Assembly (NCBI RefSeq): GCF_008692845.1
Contig: NZ_VXJW01000015.1
Coordinates: 1-64,000 of the forward strand
Direction: 5' to 3'
DNA length: 64,000 nucleotides
Source of the DNA: Salmonella enterica subsp. arizonae
Lineage (GTDB): Bacteria; Pseudomonadota; Gammaproteobacteria; Enterobacterales; Enterobacteriaceae
Positions 1 through 11,998 of the stretch are shown here, one piece after another (positions within the stretch are counted from its first letter, which is position 1; every line of letters starts with the position of its first letter). Under the pieces are notes generated by a model. It had not been told where the DNA came from, did not search any database, and saw only the letters and a program-made list of their open reading frames with translations. A program made the translations under genes and the position numbers.

Positions 1-114
1 GCGGCACTAGCGCGGTGGTCCCACCTGACCCCATGCCGAACTCAGAAGTGAAACGCCGTAGCGCCGATGGTAGTGTGGGGTCTCCCCATGCGAGAGTAGG
101 GAACTGCCAGGCAT
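1..114 (+). rRNA. rrf: 5S ribosomal RNA (5' end cut by window)
   Basis: The sequence matches enteric 5S rRNA from about base 7 of the 120-base molecule to its 3' end. The conserved internal stretch CCCCATGCCGAACTCAG and the closing GAACTGCCAGGCAT are present. By position next to yjaB and metA it is the end of the rrnE-type operon. Only the first six bases are missing. Confidence 0.97.
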
Positions 115-125
115 CAAACAAGTGA

Positions 126-157
126 AAAAGCCCATCCTGACGGATGGGCTTTTTTGC
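126..157 (+). terminator. rRNA operon terminator
   Basis: An AAGCCCATCC/GGATGGGCTT stem with a four-base loop is followed by a T run. It lies 12 bases after the 5S gene, the usual position of the rrn Rho-independent terminator. Confidence 0.93.
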
Positions 158-164
158 GTCTGTG

Positions 165-275
165 CAAAAGGGCTGGCGCCCGCCCTGCAGGCCTGATAAG
201 CGCAGCGCTATCAGGTATCCTGCACGTACCGGTACCGCCGGATGGCGGCTATCGGTCTACGGGCCCTCCAGGTGT
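165..275. repeat. REP/BIME palindromic elements
   Basis: Two REP-like units occur here, one around CCTGATAAGCGCAGCGCTATCAGG and one around GCCGGATGGCGGC. They fill the gap between the rRNA terminator and the 3' end of yjaB. Confidence 0.75.
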
Positions 276-713
276 TCACCCATACGCCAGCTTCAGCAAG
301 GGATAGGGTTTACCGAGATCGTCAACTTCCGAGCGTCCCGTTACTTTAAATCCTGTCTTTTTATAAAACCCGACGGCCTGGATATTTTGCTCATTGACGC
401 TGGTCGTTAAATGAGGCGCCAGCGTCAGCGCATGTTCAATCAATAGTTTGCCTATGCCACAACCACGAAAGTCCGGATCGACAAACAGAGCGTCCATATG
501 TTCACCGGTAAGTAGCATAAATCCTACTGGCTCATCCTGATCGGTCACAGCAACCCATAGTGGCGCTTCTGGCAGAAAATCGCTCACCAGTTCTTCCAGT
601 TCGGCCCGGTAAGCGTCTGATAGAAAATGGTGCGTGGCATCAACCGAGCGGCGCCAGATAGCAATCAGTTTTCCCCCTTCCTCATGCGTTGAACGACGAA
701 TGTTAATCATCAT
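276..713 (-). CDS. yjaB: GNAT-family N-acetyltransferase YjaB
   Basis: A GCN5-related N-acetyltransferase of about 145 residues, closely resembling E. coli YjaB as I recall it. The acetyl-CoA pyrophosphate loop (RGCGIG, about residue 83) follows a DALFVDPD strand, and the C-terminal NEQN...GFYKKTGF motif of the fold is present. The physiological substrate is not known to me; E. coli YjaB has been studied as an acetyl-CoA-binding protein. The reading frame opens with a GTG at 719, but AAAAGGAG lies directly upstream of ATG codons at 713 and 710, so one of these is the better start. It is transcribed toward the rRNA terminator and away from metA. Confidence 0.88.
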   Translation of the reverse strand: MMINIRRSTHEEGGKLIAIWRRSVDATHHFLSDAYRAELEELVSDFLPEAPLWVAVTDQDEPVGFMLLTGEHMDALFVDPDFRGCGIGKLLIEHALTLAPHLTTSVNEQNIQAVGFYKKTGFKVTGRSEVDDLGKPYPLLKLAYG

Positions 714-818
714 CTTCACTCCTTTTTTGCCTATTTATATTCTAATGCAAATGCTGTCGTGAAACTTTCTCACCTTGAACCTGCAAACTCGACATTCGCC
801 TGATTTCTGGTTATCTTC

Positions 819-842
819 AGCTATCTGGATGTCTAAACGTAT
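819..842 (+). promoter_or_regulatory. MetJ operator (tandem met boxes) of metA
   Basis: Three adjacent 8-base units, AGCTATCT, GGATGTCT and AAACGTAT, match the met-box consensus AGACGTCT at 5, 6 and 6 of 8 positions. They end 19 bases before the metA start codon. Tandem met boxes bind the MetJ repressor with S-adenosylmethionine; the assignment is by motif and position. Confidence 0.7.
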
Positions 843-861
843 GTCGTGAGGTTATCAGGTT

Positions 862-1791
862 ATGCCGATTCGCGTGCTGGACGAGCTGCCCGCCGTCAAT
901 TTTTTACGTGAGGAAAATGTCTTCGTCATGACGACTTCTCGCGCAACAGGACAGGAAATTCGCCCGCTGAAAGTCATTATCCTTAACCTGATGCCGAAGA
1001 AGATTGAGACGGAAAATCAGTTTTTGCGCCTGCTGTCGAACTCGCCATTGCAGGTCGATATTCAGCTACTGCGGATAGATGCCCGCGAGTCGAGAAACAC
1101 GCCGGCCGAGCATCTTAATAACTTTTACTGTAACTTCGAAGATATCTGCGATCAGAACTTTGATGGGCTTATCGTGACCGGTGCGCCGCTGGGTCTGGTA
1201 GAATTTAATGACGTGGCTTACTGGCCGCAGATTAGACAGGTGCTGGAATGGGCGAAAGATCACGTCACTTCGACGTTATTTGTCTGTTGGGCAGTTCAGG
1301 CCGCGCTCAATATTCTTTATGGTATCCCTAAACAGACCCGTACAGATAAGCTTTCCGGCGTCTACGAACATCACATCCTCCATCCTCATGCTCTTTTGAC
1401 GCGTGGTTTTGATGATACGTTTCTTGCGCCACACTCTCGCTATGCCGATTTCCCGGCTGCGCTGATACGGGATTATACGGATCTTGAAATTCTGGCCGAA
1501 ACAGAAGGGGGGGATGCGTACCTGTTTGCCAGCAAAGATAAACGTATTGCGTTTGTCACCGGTCATCCTGAATATGACGCTCATACGTTAGCGGGTGAAT
1601 ATTTTCGTGATGTTGAGGCCGGGTTAAATCCGGATATTCCGTACAACTATTTCCCGAAAAACGATCCGCAAAATAAACCGCGCGCTACCTGGCGCAGCCA
1701 TGGTAATTTACTCTTTACTAACTGGCTCAACTATTATGTCTATCAGATTACGCCATATGATCTGCGTCACATGAATCCAACCCTGGATTAA
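862..1791 (+). CDS. metA: homoserine O-succinyltransferase MetA
   Basis: Catalyses succinyl-CoA + homoserine to O-succinylhomoserine, the committed step of methionine synthesis in the cytoplasm. The 309 residues equal the E. coli length. The nucleophile Cys142 (LFVCWAVQ) and the His235/Glu237 pair (TGHPEYD) are at the family positions. The ATG at 862 gives an N-terminus matching the family. Tandem MetJ boxes precede it and a strong terminator follows. A run of seven G at 1507-1513 encodes an extra Gly pair (ETEGGDAY) where E. coli has EEGD. E. coli MetA is known for heat-sensitive folding, which is not visible here. The identification is very secure. Confidence 0.98.
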   Translation: MPIRVLDELPAVNFLREENVFVMTTSRATGQEIRPLKVIILNLMPKKIETENQFLRLLSNSPLQVDIQLLRIDARESRNTPAEHLNNFYCNFEDICDQNFDGLIVTGAPLGLVEFNDVAYWPQIRQVLEWAKDHVTSTLFVCWAVQAALNILYGIPKQTRTDKLSGVYEHHILHPHALLTRGFDDTFLAPHSRYADFPAALIRDYTDLEILAETEGGDAYLFASKDKRIAFVTGHPEYDAHTLAGEYFRDVEAGLNPDIPYNYFPKNDPQNKPRATWRSHGNLLFTNWLNYYVYQITPYDLRHMNPTLD

Positions 1792-1835
1792 TCTTCTGCT
1801 CCTGACGATCCTAAAGCGTTTCAGCATAATGAATC

Positions 1836-1858
1836 AGGCACCTTCGGGTGCCTTTTTC
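1836..1858 (+). terminator. metA terminator
   Basis: AGGCACC-TTCG-GGTGCCT stem-loop followed by TTTTTC, 45 bases after the metA stop codon. Confidence 0.93.
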
Positions 1859-1937
1859 ATTTTTGAAATTGGCTTCATCATGTAATTAAACTTTATATCC
1901 TTTGTTATCAATAAGTTAATTATAAATTTAGTTAAAA

Positions 1938-1975
1938 ATGGAAATTGTTTTTGATTTTGAAATTTAATTGGGTAG
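1938..1975 (+). promoter_or_regulatory. aceB promoter region with IclR operator
   Basis: The stretch starting TGGAAATTGTTTTTGATT is nearly identical to the IclR-binding region of the E. coli aceBAK promoter as I remember it. IclR represses the operon here; glyoxylate and pyruvate modulate its binding. A similar GTGGAAATCATTTTC lies upstream of iclR itself. Confidence 0.7.
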
Positions 1976-2059
1976 TCTTAGTTGTGTTGAACGAAAAGCG
2001 CACAATGATCCTTCGTTCGCATTGGGGATGTATCTGGATCAACGACGAGGAGCAGCATA

Positions 2060-3661
2060 ATGAATCCACAGGCAACCACAACCGATGAATTGACCTTTAC
2101 CAGGCCGCCAGGCGAGCTGGAAAAGCAGGTCCTGACCGCTGAGGCAGTCGAGTTTCTGACGGAATTAGTCACACGTTTTACGCCAAAGCGGAATAAACTC
2201 CTGGCTGCACGTATTCAGCAGCAGCAGGATATTGATAACGGTAAGTTGCCTGATTTTATTTCGGAAACCACTTCCATTAGAGAGGGTAATTGGCAGATTC
2301 GTGGTATTCCGGAGGATTTACAGGACCGCCGGGTGGAAATTACCGGACCGGTTGAACGTAAAATGGTGATCAATGCCCTGAACGCGAATGTGAAAGTGTT
2401 TATGGCGGATTTTGAAGACTCGCTGGCGCCGGACTGGGATAAAGTTATTGATGGTCAAATCAACCTGCGCGATGCGGTTAATGGCACCATTAGCTATACC
2501 AACGAAGCCGGAAAAATATATCAGCTCAAGCCCGATCCGGCCGTATTGATTTGTCGTGTACGCGGTCTGCATCTGCCTGAAAAACATGTTACCTGGCGTG
2601 GCGAAGCGATTCCCGGCAGTCTGTTTGATTTTGCTCTGTACTTTTTCCACAACTATAAAGCGTTGCTCGCCAAAGGTAGCGGCCCATACTTCTACCTGCC
2701 AAAAACGCAAGCCTGGCAGGAGGCCGCCTGGTGGAGCGAAGTCTTCAGCTATGCCGAGGACCGTTTCAACCTGCCGCGCGGCACGATCAAAGCTACCCTG
2801 TTGATTGAAACCCTGCCTGCTGTTTTCCAGATGGATGAAATTCTTCATGCGTTGCGTGACCATATTGTGGGCCTCAACTGTGGTCGCTGGGATTATATCT
2901 TCAGCTATATCAAAACGTTGAAAAATCACCCGGAGCGCGTTCTGCCGGACAGGCAGGTGGTAACGATGGACAAACCGTTCCTGAGCGCCTACTCGCGCCT
3001 GCTGATCAAAACCTGCCACAAGCGCGGCGCCTTCGCGATGGGTGGTATGGCGGCGTTTATCCCAAGTAAAGACGCTGAACGCAATGCGCAAGTGCTGAAC
3101 AAGGTGAAAGCGGATAAAGCGCTGGAAGCTAACAACGGTCATGACGGTACGTGGATTGCGCATCCCGGCCTTGCGGATACCGCGATGGCAGTCTTTAACG
3201 AGGTACTGGGCGAGCACAAAAATCAGCTATTCATTACTCGCGATGAAGATGCGCCGATTACCGCTAAGCAGTTACTGGAACCATGTGAAGGTGAACGGAC
3301 AGAAGCGGGAATGCGCGCCAATATTCGCGTCGCGGTGCAGTACATTGAAGCGTGGATCTCTGGCAATGGCTGCGTACCGATTTATGGCCTGATGGAAGAT
3401 GCCGCGACGGCGGAAATCTCACGAACCTCTATCTGGCAGTGGATTCATCATGAGAAAACGCTGAGTAATGGAAAACCTGTAACAAAAACGCTTTTCCGCG
3501 AAATGCTGGCGGAAGAGATGCGGGTAATCCAGGACGAGCTGGGCGAGCACCGCTACAGCAAAGGGCGCTTCGACGATGCCGCACGTCTGATGGAGCAAAT
3601 CACCACCTCAGATGACTTAATCGACTTCCTCACCCTGCCGGGTTATCGCTTACTGGCTTAA
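2060..3661 (+). CDS. aceB: malate synthase A
   Basis: Condenses glyoxylate with acetyl-CoA to malate, the second step of the glyoxylate bypass used for growth on acetate and fatty acids. It has 533 residues, the length of E. coli AceB. Family active-site residues are in place: Arg166, Glu250, Asp278 and the catalytic base Asp447 in YGLMEDAAT. The start ATG follows a strong GAGGAG ribosome site. It is the first gene of aceBAK; aceA begins 31 bases after its stop. IclR control is indicated by the upstream operator. The N-terminal ten residues are the most divergent part from E. coli. Secure call. Confidence 0.98.
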   Translation: MNPQATTTDELTFTRPPGELEKQVLTAEAVEFLTELVTRFTPKRNKLLAARIQQQQDIDNGKLPDFISETTSIREGNWQIRGIPEDLQDRRVEITGPVERKMVINALNANVKVFMADFEDSLAPDWDKVIDGQINLRDAVNGTISYTNEAGKIYQLKPDPAVLICRVRGLHLPEKHVTWRGEAIPGSLFDFALYFFHNYKALLAKGSGPYFYLPKTQAWQEAAWWSEVFSYAEDRFNLPRGTIKATLLIETLPAVFQMDEILHALRDHIVGLNCGRWDYIFSYIKTLKNHPERVLPDRQVVTMDKPFLSAYSRLLIKTCHKRGAFAMGGMAAFIPSKDAERNAQVLNKVKADKALEANNGHDGTWIAHPGLADTAMAVFNEVLGEHKNQLFITRDEDAPITAKQLLEPCEGERTEAGMRANIRVAVQYIEAWISGNGCVPIYGLMEDAATAEISRTSIWQWIHHEKTLSNGKPVTKTLFREMLAEEMRVIQDELGEHRYSKGRFDDAARLMEQITTSDDLIDFLTLPGYRLLA

Positions 3662-3692
3662 TTCACCACAGAACAATATGGAGCATTTGTAC

Positions 3693-4997
3693 ATGAAAAC
3701 TCGTACTCAACAAATCGAAGAATTACAGAAAGAGTGGACACAACCGCGCTGGGAAGGCATTACCCGCCCGTACAGCGCGGAGGACGTGGTGAAATTACGC
3801 GGCTCGGTTAACCCGGAATGTACGCTGGCGCAACTCGGCGCCGCGAAAATGTGGCGTCTGCTGCACGGCGAAGCGAAAAAAGGCTATATCAACAGTCTTG
3901 GCGCGCTGACCGGCGGCCAGGCGCTGCAACAGGCGAAAGCCGGCATTGAGGCCGTCTATCTCTCCGGCTGGCAGGTCGCGGCGGATGCTAACCTCGCGTC
4001 CAGCATGTATCCGGATCAATCGTTGTACCCGGCGAACTCTGTTCCGGCGGTGGTGGATCGGATCAACAATACTTTCCGCCGCGCGGATCAGATCCAGTGG
4101 GCGTCCGGCATTGAGCCCAACGATCCGCGCTATGTGGATTACTTTCTGCCGATCGTTGCTGATGCGGAAGCGGGATTTGGCGGCGTACTGAACGCATTTG
4201 AGTTGATGAAATCGATGATTGAAGCCGGTGCAGCGGCAGTTCACTTCGAAGATCAGCTAGCGTCGGTGAAGAAGTGCGGGCATATGGGCGGTAAAGTGCT
4301 GGTGCCGACGCAAGAAGCGATCCAGAAACTGGTGGCGGCACGTCTGGCGGCAGACGTGATGGGCGTTCCAACGCTGGTGATTGCTCGTACTGATGCGGAT
4401 GCGGCGGATTTGATTACTTCCGATTGCGATCAATACGATAGCGAATTTATTACCGGCGAACGCACCAGCGAAGGTTTCTTCCGTACTCATGCGGGGATTG
4501 AACAGGCTATCAGTCGTGGTCTGGCTTATGCGCCTTATGCAGACCTGGTGTGGTGCGAAACGTCCACGCCGGATCTTGAGCTGGCGAAGCGTTTTGCTGA
4601 TGCTATCCACGCGAAGTATCCGGGCAAACTGCTGGCCTACAACTGTTCGCCGTCCTTCAACTGGCAGAAGAATCTGGACGATAAAACTATCGCCAGCTTC
4701 CAGCAGCAGTTATCGGATATGGGCTACAAGTACCAGTTCATCACCCTGGCGGGGATTCACAGCATGTGGTTCAACATGTTCGATCTGGCGCACGCTTATG
4801 CTCAGGGCGAGGGCATGAAGCACTATGTCGAGAAAGTTCAGCAGCCGGAGTTTGCCGCAGCGAAAGACGGTTATACCTTCGTCTCACATCAGCAGGAAGT
4901 GGGCACCGGTTACTTCGACAAGGTCACCACTATCATTCAGGGGGGCGCTTCTTCAGTCACCGCACTGACGGGCTCCACGGAAGAATCGCAGTTTTGA
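3693..4997 (+). CDS. aceA: isocitrate lyase
   Basis: Cleaves isocitrate to glyoxylate and succinate, diverting carbon from the TCA cycle. The signature KKCGH with catalytic Cys195 is present, along with the metal-binding [10 protein letters not shown] and FEDQ segments of the PEP mutase/ICL barrel. The frame is open from 3678, but the ATG at 3693 gives the 434-residue protein seen in E. coli and has TATGGAG upstream. It is the second gene of aceBAK. The gap to aceK (about 90 bases) is filled by REP elements. Confidence 0.98.
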   Translation: MKTRTQQIEELQKEWTQPRWEGITRPYSAEDVVKLRGSVNPECTLAQLGAAKMWRLLHGEAKKGYINSLGALTGGQALQQAKAGIEAVYLSGWQVAADANLASSMYPDQSLYPANSVPAVVDRINNTFRRADQIQWASGIEPNDPRYVDYFLPIVADAEAGFGGVLNAFELMKSMIEAGAAAVHFEDQLASVKKCGHMGGKVLVPTQEAIQKLVAARLAADVMGVPTLVIARTDADAADLITSDCDQYDSEFITGERTSEGFFRTHAGIEQAISRGLAYAPYADLVWCETSTPDLELAKRFADAIHAKYPGKLLAYNCSPSFNWQKNLDDKTIASFQQQLSDMGYKYQFITLAGIHSMWFNMFDLAHAYAQGEGMKHYVEKVQQPEFAAAKDGYTFVSHQQEVGTGYFDKVTTIIQGGASSVTALTGSTEESQF

Positions 4998-6902
<1,905 letters not shown>

Positions 6903-6919
6903 TGCTGTTCTCAATGGCC

Positions 6920-7744
6920 TTAACGAAAACCGCCATACGCCAGCGTCACTTCTTTCGCCGCTTTAATCACCATTGCGCCAAGCTCGGTGACGCGATCGTC
7001 GGTAATACGTGAGCAGGGGCCGGAAATTGACAGAGCCGCAAACGGTTCGCGGTGCTCGTCATAGATACACGATGCCACGCAGCGAAGACCGAGCGCATGT
7101 TCTTCGTCGTCAAAGGAGTAGCCGCGCTTGCGTGTCTGAGCGAGGTCATCTTTCAAATGGATCGGCGACACCAGTGTCGCGTGAGTATAAGCGTGCAGCC
7201 CCTTGCGGTGTAGTAGCCCGGTCACCTGCTCTTCGCTAAGTTGAGACAAAAACGCCTTGCCTGCGCCGGAGGCATGCATCGGCAGCTTACCGCCAATGGG
7301 GGCCGACATGCGCATCAATTGCGTACACTGCACCTGGTCGATAATAATCGCCTGGTGGTCGCTCTGATCGAGTACCGCCAGATTGACTGTTTCGCCGGAG
7401 TCTTCCATCAGCTTGCGCAAAATCGGATGGACGATCGCCAGCAGATTACGGCTCTGCAAGAAGCTGCTGCCGACGATAAATGCGTGCGCGCCTACGGCCC
7501 AATGGCCCAGCTCACCGACCTGGCGTACAAAACCCTGCTGCTGCATGGTGGTAAGCAAACGATGAGTGGTAGAGTTCGGCAGGCCGGCCTGTTGCGCAAG
7601 CTCGGTGAGCGCAACGCTGCCGTTAGACTCGGCAATCCACTCCAGCAGCTTCAGACCGCGGGTTAATGACTGAACCTGCCCGGTTGCGGGCGCAGTGGTA
7701 GCGGCAGGTTTTCTCCCGCGTTTCGCGGAAACAGGGGCAACCAT
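6920..7744 (-). CDS. iclR: transcriptional repressor IclR
   Basis: The founding member of the IclR family, repressor of aceBAK. It is 274 residues when started at the ATG at 7744, which has AAGGAG seven bases upstream; a 16-residue upstream extension is open but lacks that support. The N-terminal winged helix-turn-helix (LTELAQQAGLPNSTTHRLL, about residues 45-65) is followed by the C-terminal effector domain with the GGKLPMHASGAGKA and DDEEHALGLRC segments of the family. An IclR-box-like sequence lies in its own promoter, consistent with autoregulation. It is convergent with aceK and divergent from metH. Confidence 0.97.
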   Translation of the reverse strand: MVAPVSAKRGRKPAATTAPATGQVQSLTRGLKLLEWIAESNGSVALTELAQQAGLPNSTTHRLLTTMQQQGFVRQVGELGHWAVGAHAFIVGSSFLQSRNLLAIVHPILRKLMEDSGETVNLAVLDQSDHQAIIIDQVQCTQLMRMSAPIGGKLPMHASGAGKAFLSQLSEEQVTGLLHRKGLHAYTHATLVSPIHLKDDLAQTRKRGYSFDDEEHALGLRCVASCIYDEHREPFAALSISGPCSRITDDRVTELGAMVIKAAKEVTLAYGGFR

Positions 7745-7765
7745 GGCAGACTCCTTTTTCTGTAT

Positions 7766-7784
7766 CGTGGAAATCATTTTCGTT
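7766..7784 (-). promoter_or_regulatory. candidate IclR autoregulatory site
   Basis: GTGGAAATCATTTTCG, 25 to 40 bases upstream of the iclR start codon, resembles the aceB operator half TGGAAATTGTTTTTG. IclR is known to repress its own gene. Assigned by motif similarity only. Confidence 0.5.
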
Positions 7785-7840
7785 TTATTCAATTATAATG
7801 CAAGCGTTCCTGAACTGATCGGATGAGTGGAAATCACCGG

Positions 7841-7933
7841 ATGCCCGATGGCGCTTCGCTTATCGGCCTACGTTTTGGGAGCCGGCAGAGTAATTTGTAG
7901 GCTGGATAAGGCGCTTGCGCCGCCATCCGGCGA
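7841..7933. repeat. BIME between iclR and metH
   Basis: ATGCCCGATGGCGCTTCGCT and the pair GTAGGCTGGATAAGGCGC/GCGCCGCCATCCGGCG are typical REP units. They sit upstream of the metH regulatory region. Confidence 0.87.
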
Positions 7934-7956
7934 AGTGACAGACGCGGGTAGCAAGC

Positions 7957-7969
7957 TGAACATGTCTCA
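7957..7969 (+). promoter_or_regulatory. MetR-type activator site upstream of metH
   Basis: TGAACATGTCTCA matches the MetR consensus TGAA-N5-TTCA with one mismatch, 80 bases before the metH GTG. MetR with homocysteine activates metH in Salmonella and E. coli. This is motif evidence only. Confidence 0.55.
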
Positions 7970-8048
7970 TGTTGCCCGTTGTTCTCTTTTCCGCCAGCAC
8001 GCTTTGTGCCAGTATGACTCGTTACGTGGAGCGTTGTCGGGAGCGAGT

Positions 8049-11000
8049 GTGAGCAGCAAAGTTGAACAACTGCGTGCGCAGTTAAATGAACGTATTCTGG
8101 TGCTGGACGGCGGTATGGGCACCATGATTCAGAGTTATCGACTACATGAAGAAGATTTTCGGGGCGAACGCTTTGCCGACTGGCCCTGCGACCTGAAAGG
8201 CAACAACGACCTGCTGGTGCTCAGCAAGCCGGAGGTGATCGCGGCTATCCATAACGCCTACTTTGAGGCTGGCGCGGATATCATCGAAACCAACACCTTT
8301 AACTCGACAACTATCGCGATGGCGGATTACCAGATGGAATCTCTGTCGGCGGAAATTAACTACGCAGCAGCCAAACTGGCGCGCGCCTGCGCCGATGAAT
8401 GGTCCGCGCGAACACCAGAAAAACCGCGCTATGTAGCAGGCGTGCTGGGTCCAACTAACCGCACAGCCTCCATCTCGCCGGACGTCAACGACCCGGCGTT
8501 TCGCAATATCACCTTCGATCAGCTAGTGGCGGCCTACCGTGAATCAACCAAAGCGCTGGTAGAAGGGGGCGCAGACCTGATTCTGATTGAGACCGTCTTT
8601 GACACCCTGAATGCGAAAGCGGCGGTATTTGCGGTAAAAGCGGAGCTTGAGGCGTTGGGCGTCGACCTGCCGATCATGATTTCCGGCACTATCACCGACG
8701 CCTCTGGCCGCACGCTTTCTGGACAGACCACCGAAGCTTTTTATAACTCGCTGCGCCATGCCGGGGCGCTCACCTTCGGCCTCAACTGCGCGTTAGGCCC
8801 GGATGAGCTGCGCCAGTATGTGCAGGAGCTGTCGCGCATTGCCGAGTGCTACGTCACCGCGCACCCGAACGCGGGTCTGCCAAATGCCTTCGGTGAATAC
8901 GATCTGGACGCCGATACAATGGCGAAGCACATTCGCGAATGGGCGCAAGCGGGCTTCCTGAACATCGTTGGCGGCTGCTGCGGCACCACGCCGGAACATA
9001 TTGCGGCGATGAGCCGCGCGGTCGAAGATTTGCCGCCGCGCAAACTGCCGGACATTCCGGTCGCCTGCCGTCTTTCTGGCCTGGAGCCGCTAAATATTGG
9101 CGATGACAGCCTGTTCGTCAATGTTGGCGAACGCACCAACGTTACCGGTTCCGCGAAATTTAAGCGTCTAATCAAAGAAGAAAAATACAGCGAAGCGCTG
9201 GATGTGGCCCGTCAGCAGGTAGAAAGCGGCGCGCAGATTATTGACATCAACATGGACGAGGGGATGCTCGACGCCGAAGCGGCGATGGTGCGGTTCCTCA
9301 GCCTGATTGCCGGTGAGCCGGATATCGCCCGTGTACCAATCATGATCGACTCCTCCAAATGGGAGGTTATCGAAAAAGGGCTGAAGTGCATTCAGGGCAA
9401 AGGCATCGTTAACTCTATTTCGATGAAAGAGGGGGTGGAGACCTTTATCCATCATGCGAAGCTGCTGCGTCGCTACGGCGCCGCGGTGGTGGTGATGGCC
9501 TTTGACGAGCAGGGGCAAGCCGACACCCGCGAGCGTAAAATCGAGATTTGCCGCCGCGCCTACAATATTCTGACCAAAGAGGTCGGTTTCCCGCCGGAAG
9601 ACATTATCTTCGATCCGAACATTTTCGCCGTCGCGACCGGTATTGATGAACACAACAACTATGCGCAGGACTTTATCGGCGCGTGTGAAGATATTAAACG
9701 CGAGCTGCCGCACGCGCTGATCTCCGGCGGCGTCTCTAACGTCTCGTTTTCATTCCGTGGCAACGACCCTGTGCGTGAGGCGATTCACGCGGTGTTCCTC
9801 TACTATGCCATCCGCAACGGCATGGACATGGGGATCGTCAACGCCGGGCAACTGGCGATTTATGATGACCTGCCCGCCGAACTGCGCGATGCGGTTGAAG
9901 ATGTGATTCTCAACCGCCGTGAAGATGGCACCGAACGTCTGCTGGAACTGGCCGAGAAATATCGCGGTAGCAAAACCGACGAGGCCGCCAATGCCCAGCA
10001 AGCGGAATGGCGCTCCTGGGACGTCAAAAAACGCCTCGAATACTCGCTGGTCAAAGGCATTACCGAATTTATCGAGCAGGATACCGAAGAAGCGCGTCAG
10101 CAGGCTGCCCGCCCGATTGAGGTGATAGAAGGGCCGCTGATGGACGGCATGAACGTGGTCGGCGACCTGTTCGGCGAAGGCAAAATGTTCCTGCCGCAGG
10201 TGGTGAAATCCGCCCGCGTGATGAAGCAGGCGGTGGCTTACCTGGAGCCGTTTATCGAGGCCAGCAAAGAGAAAGGTTCCAGCAATGGCAAGATGGTCAT
10301 CGCTACTGTGAAGGGCGATGTGCATGACATCGGCAAAAACATCGTCGGCGTGGTGCTGCAATGTAACAACTACGACATCGTCGATCTTGGCGTAATGGTC
10401 CCGGCGGAGAAAATCCTCAAAACGGCCAAAGAGGTTAATGCGGATCTCATTGGCCTTTCCGGGCTGATTACCCCGTCGCTGGACGAGATGGTTAACGTGG
10501 CGAAGGAGATGGAGCGCCAGGGCTTTACCATTCCACTGCTGATCGGCGGCGCGACGACCTCGAAAGCGCATACGGCAGTGAAGATCGAGCAAAACTACAG
10601 CGGCCCGACGGTCTATGTACAAAACGCTTCACGTACCGTGGGCGTGGTGGCGGCACTGTTATCCGACACGCAACGCGATGATTTTGTCGCCCGTACCCGC
10701 AAAGAGTATGAAACGGTGCGTATTCAGCACGCGCGCAAAAAACCGCGTACCCCGCCGGTTACGCTGGAAGCGGCGCGCGATAACGATCTGGCATTTGATT
10801 GGGAACGCTACACCCCGCCGGTAGCCCATCGTCTGGGCGTGCAGGAGGTGGAAGCCAGTATCGAAACTCTGCGCAACTACATCGACTGGACGCCGTTCTT
10901 TATGACCTGGTCGCTGGCCGGGAGATATCCACGCATTCTGGAAGATGAGGTGGTGGGAGAGGAGGCCAAACGGCTGTTCAAAGATGCCAACGACATGCTG

Positions 11001-11732
11001 GATAAACTGAGTGCGGAGAAGCTGTTGAACCCGCGCGGCGCGGTCGGTCTGTTCCCGGCAAACCGCGTAGGCGATGACATCGAAATTTATCGCGACGAAA
11101 CCCGTACTCATGTTCTGACGGTCAGCCATCACCTGCGTCAGCAGACCGAGAAAGTCGGGTTTGCCAACTACTGTCTGGCGGATTTTGTCGCGCCGAAACT
11201 GAGTGGAAAAGCGGACTACATCGGCGCGTTCGCAGTGACCGCCGGCCTTGAAGAAGACGCCCTGGCCGATGTTTACGAGGCGCAGCATGACGACTATAAC
11301 AAGATCATGGTGAAAGCGATTGCCGACCGTCTGGCGGAAGCTTTTGCCGAGTATCTACATGAGCGCGTGCGTAAGGTTTACTGGGGGTACGCGCCGAACG
11401 AGAGCCTCAGCAATGAAGAACTGATCCGCGAAAACTACCAGGGTATTCGCCCGGCGCCGGGTTATCCTGCCTGCCCGGAACACACCGAAAAAGGCACTAT
11501 CTGGCAGTTACTGGATGTCGAAAAACATACCGGGATGAAGCTCACCGAATCTTTTGCCATGTGGCCTGGCGCGTCGGTCTCCGGCTGGTACTTTAGCCAT
11601 CCTGATAGCAAATACTTCGCGGTGGCGCAGATCCAACGCGATCAGGTTACAGATTATGCTTTCCGTAAAGGAATGAGCGTTGAGGACGTGGAGCGGTGGT
11701 TAGCGCCGAACCTGGGCTATGATGCGGATTGA
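8049..11732 (+). CDS. metH: cobalamin-dependent methionine synthase
   Basis: Transfers the methyl group of 5-methyltetrahydrofolate via methylcobalamin to homocysteine. Four modules follow in order: homocysteine barrel (about 1-330) with the zinc cysteines in GLNCALG and GGCCGTT; folate barrel (about 350-630, starting [11 protein letters not shown]); cobalamin module (about 650-890) with the cobalt-ligand histidine in [11 protein letters not shown]; and the SAM reactivation domain with [12 protein letters not shown] near the end. The frame is open from 7827, but the GTG at 8049 (GTGAGCAGCAAAGTT) gives 1227 residues, exactly the E. coli length, with GGGAG upstream. A candidate MetR site precedes it. 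Confidence 0.98.
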   Translation: MSSKVEQLRAQLNERILVLDGGMGTMIQSYRLHEEDFRGERFADWPCDLKGNNDLLVLSKPEVIAAIHNAYFEAGADIIETNTFNSTTIAMADYQMESLSAEINYAAAKLARACADEWSARTPEKPRYVAGVLGPTNRTASISPDVNDPAFRNITFDQLVAAYRESTKALVEGGADLILIETVFDTLNAKAAVFAVKAELEALGVDLPIMISGTITDASGRTLSGQTTEAFYNSLRHAGALTFGLNCALGPDELRQYVQELSRIAECYVTAHPNAGLPNAFGEYDLDADTMAKHIREWAQAGFLNIVGGCCGTTPEHIAAMSRAVEDLPPRKLPDIPVACRLSGLEPLNIGDDSLFVNVGERTNVTGSAKFKRLIKEEKYSEALDVARQQVESGAQIIDINMDEGMLDAEAAMVRFLSLIAGEPDIARVPIMIDSSKWEVIEKGLKCIQGKGIVNSISMKEGVETFIHHAKLLRRYGAAVVVMAFDEQGQADTRERKIEICRRAYNILTKEVGFPPEDIIFDPNIFAVATGIDEHNNYAQDFIGACEDIKRELPHALISGGVSNVSFSFRGNDPVREAIHAVFLYYAIRNGMDMGIVNAGQLAIYDDLPAELRDAVEDVILNRREDGTERLLELAEKYRGSKTDEAANAQQAEWRSWDVKKRLEYSLVKGITEFIEQDTEEARQQAARPIEVIEGPLMDGMNVVGDLFGEGKMFLPQVVKSARVMKQAVAYLEPFIEASKEKGSSNGKMVIATVKGDVHDIGKNIVGVVLQCNNYDIVDLGVMVPAEKILKTAKEVNADLIGLSGLITPSLDEMVNVAKEMERQGFTIPLLIGGATTSKAHTAVKIEQNYSGPTVYVQNASRTVGVVAALLSDTQRDDFVARTRKEYETVRIQHARKKPRTPPVTLEAARDNDLAFDWERYTPPVAHRLGVQEVEASIETLRNYIDWTPFFMTWSLAGRYPRILEDEVVGEEAKRLFKDANDMLDKLSAEKLLNPRGAVGLFPANRVGDDIEIYRDETRTHVLTVSHHLRQQTEKVGFANYCLADFVAPKLSGKADYIGAFAVTAGLEEDALADVYEAQHDDYNKIMVKAIADRLAEAFAEYLHERVRKVYWGYAPNESLSNEELIRENYQGIRPAPGYPACPEHTEKGTIWQLLDVEKHTGMKLTESFAMWPGASVSGWYFSHPDSKYFAVAQIQRDQVTDYAFRKGMSVEDVERWLAPNLGYDAD

Positions 11733-11763
11733 TTCATAAAATCGTCACTTTTCTTTACAACAT

Positions 11764-11797
11764 ACAAGGCACTCATTGGGTGCCTTGTCTCTTTCTT
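11764..11797 (+). terminator. metH terminator
   Basis: ACAAGGCA...TGCCTTGT stem followed by the pyrimidine run CTCTTTCTT, 32 bases after the metH stop. Confidence 0.85.
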
Positions 11798-11839
11798 ACA
11801 ATTAAACCCTTATACTGAAGGAAGGCTCTACGCTGAATT

Positions 11840-11944
11840 TGCCGGATGGCGGCGTAAACGCCTTATCCAGCCTACCGTATTACGTATGGTAAGCCCGGTG
11901 GCGGGCAACGCCAGTAGGCCTTAACGCTGTGCGCCATCAGGCAA
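11840..11944. repeat. BIME between metH and yjbB
   Basis: Two REP pairs are present: GCCGGATGGCGGCGTAAACG with CCTTATCCAGCCTAC, and GCCCGGTGGCGGGC with GTAGGCC...GCGCCATCAGGC. Confidence 0.87.
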
Positions 11945-11998
11945 TTTATCGCAAGTGAGCTTCAGGAAAACGTATAACGATAAGGAGAACCTGACGCC

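Noticed and set aside
2318-3217. Long open frame (299 codons) on the minus strand inside aceB
   Set aside because: It is antisense to a fully conserved gene, has no ribosome site, and its composition mirrors the aceB codon pattern; the same applies to the minus-strand frame at 9750-10622 in metH.
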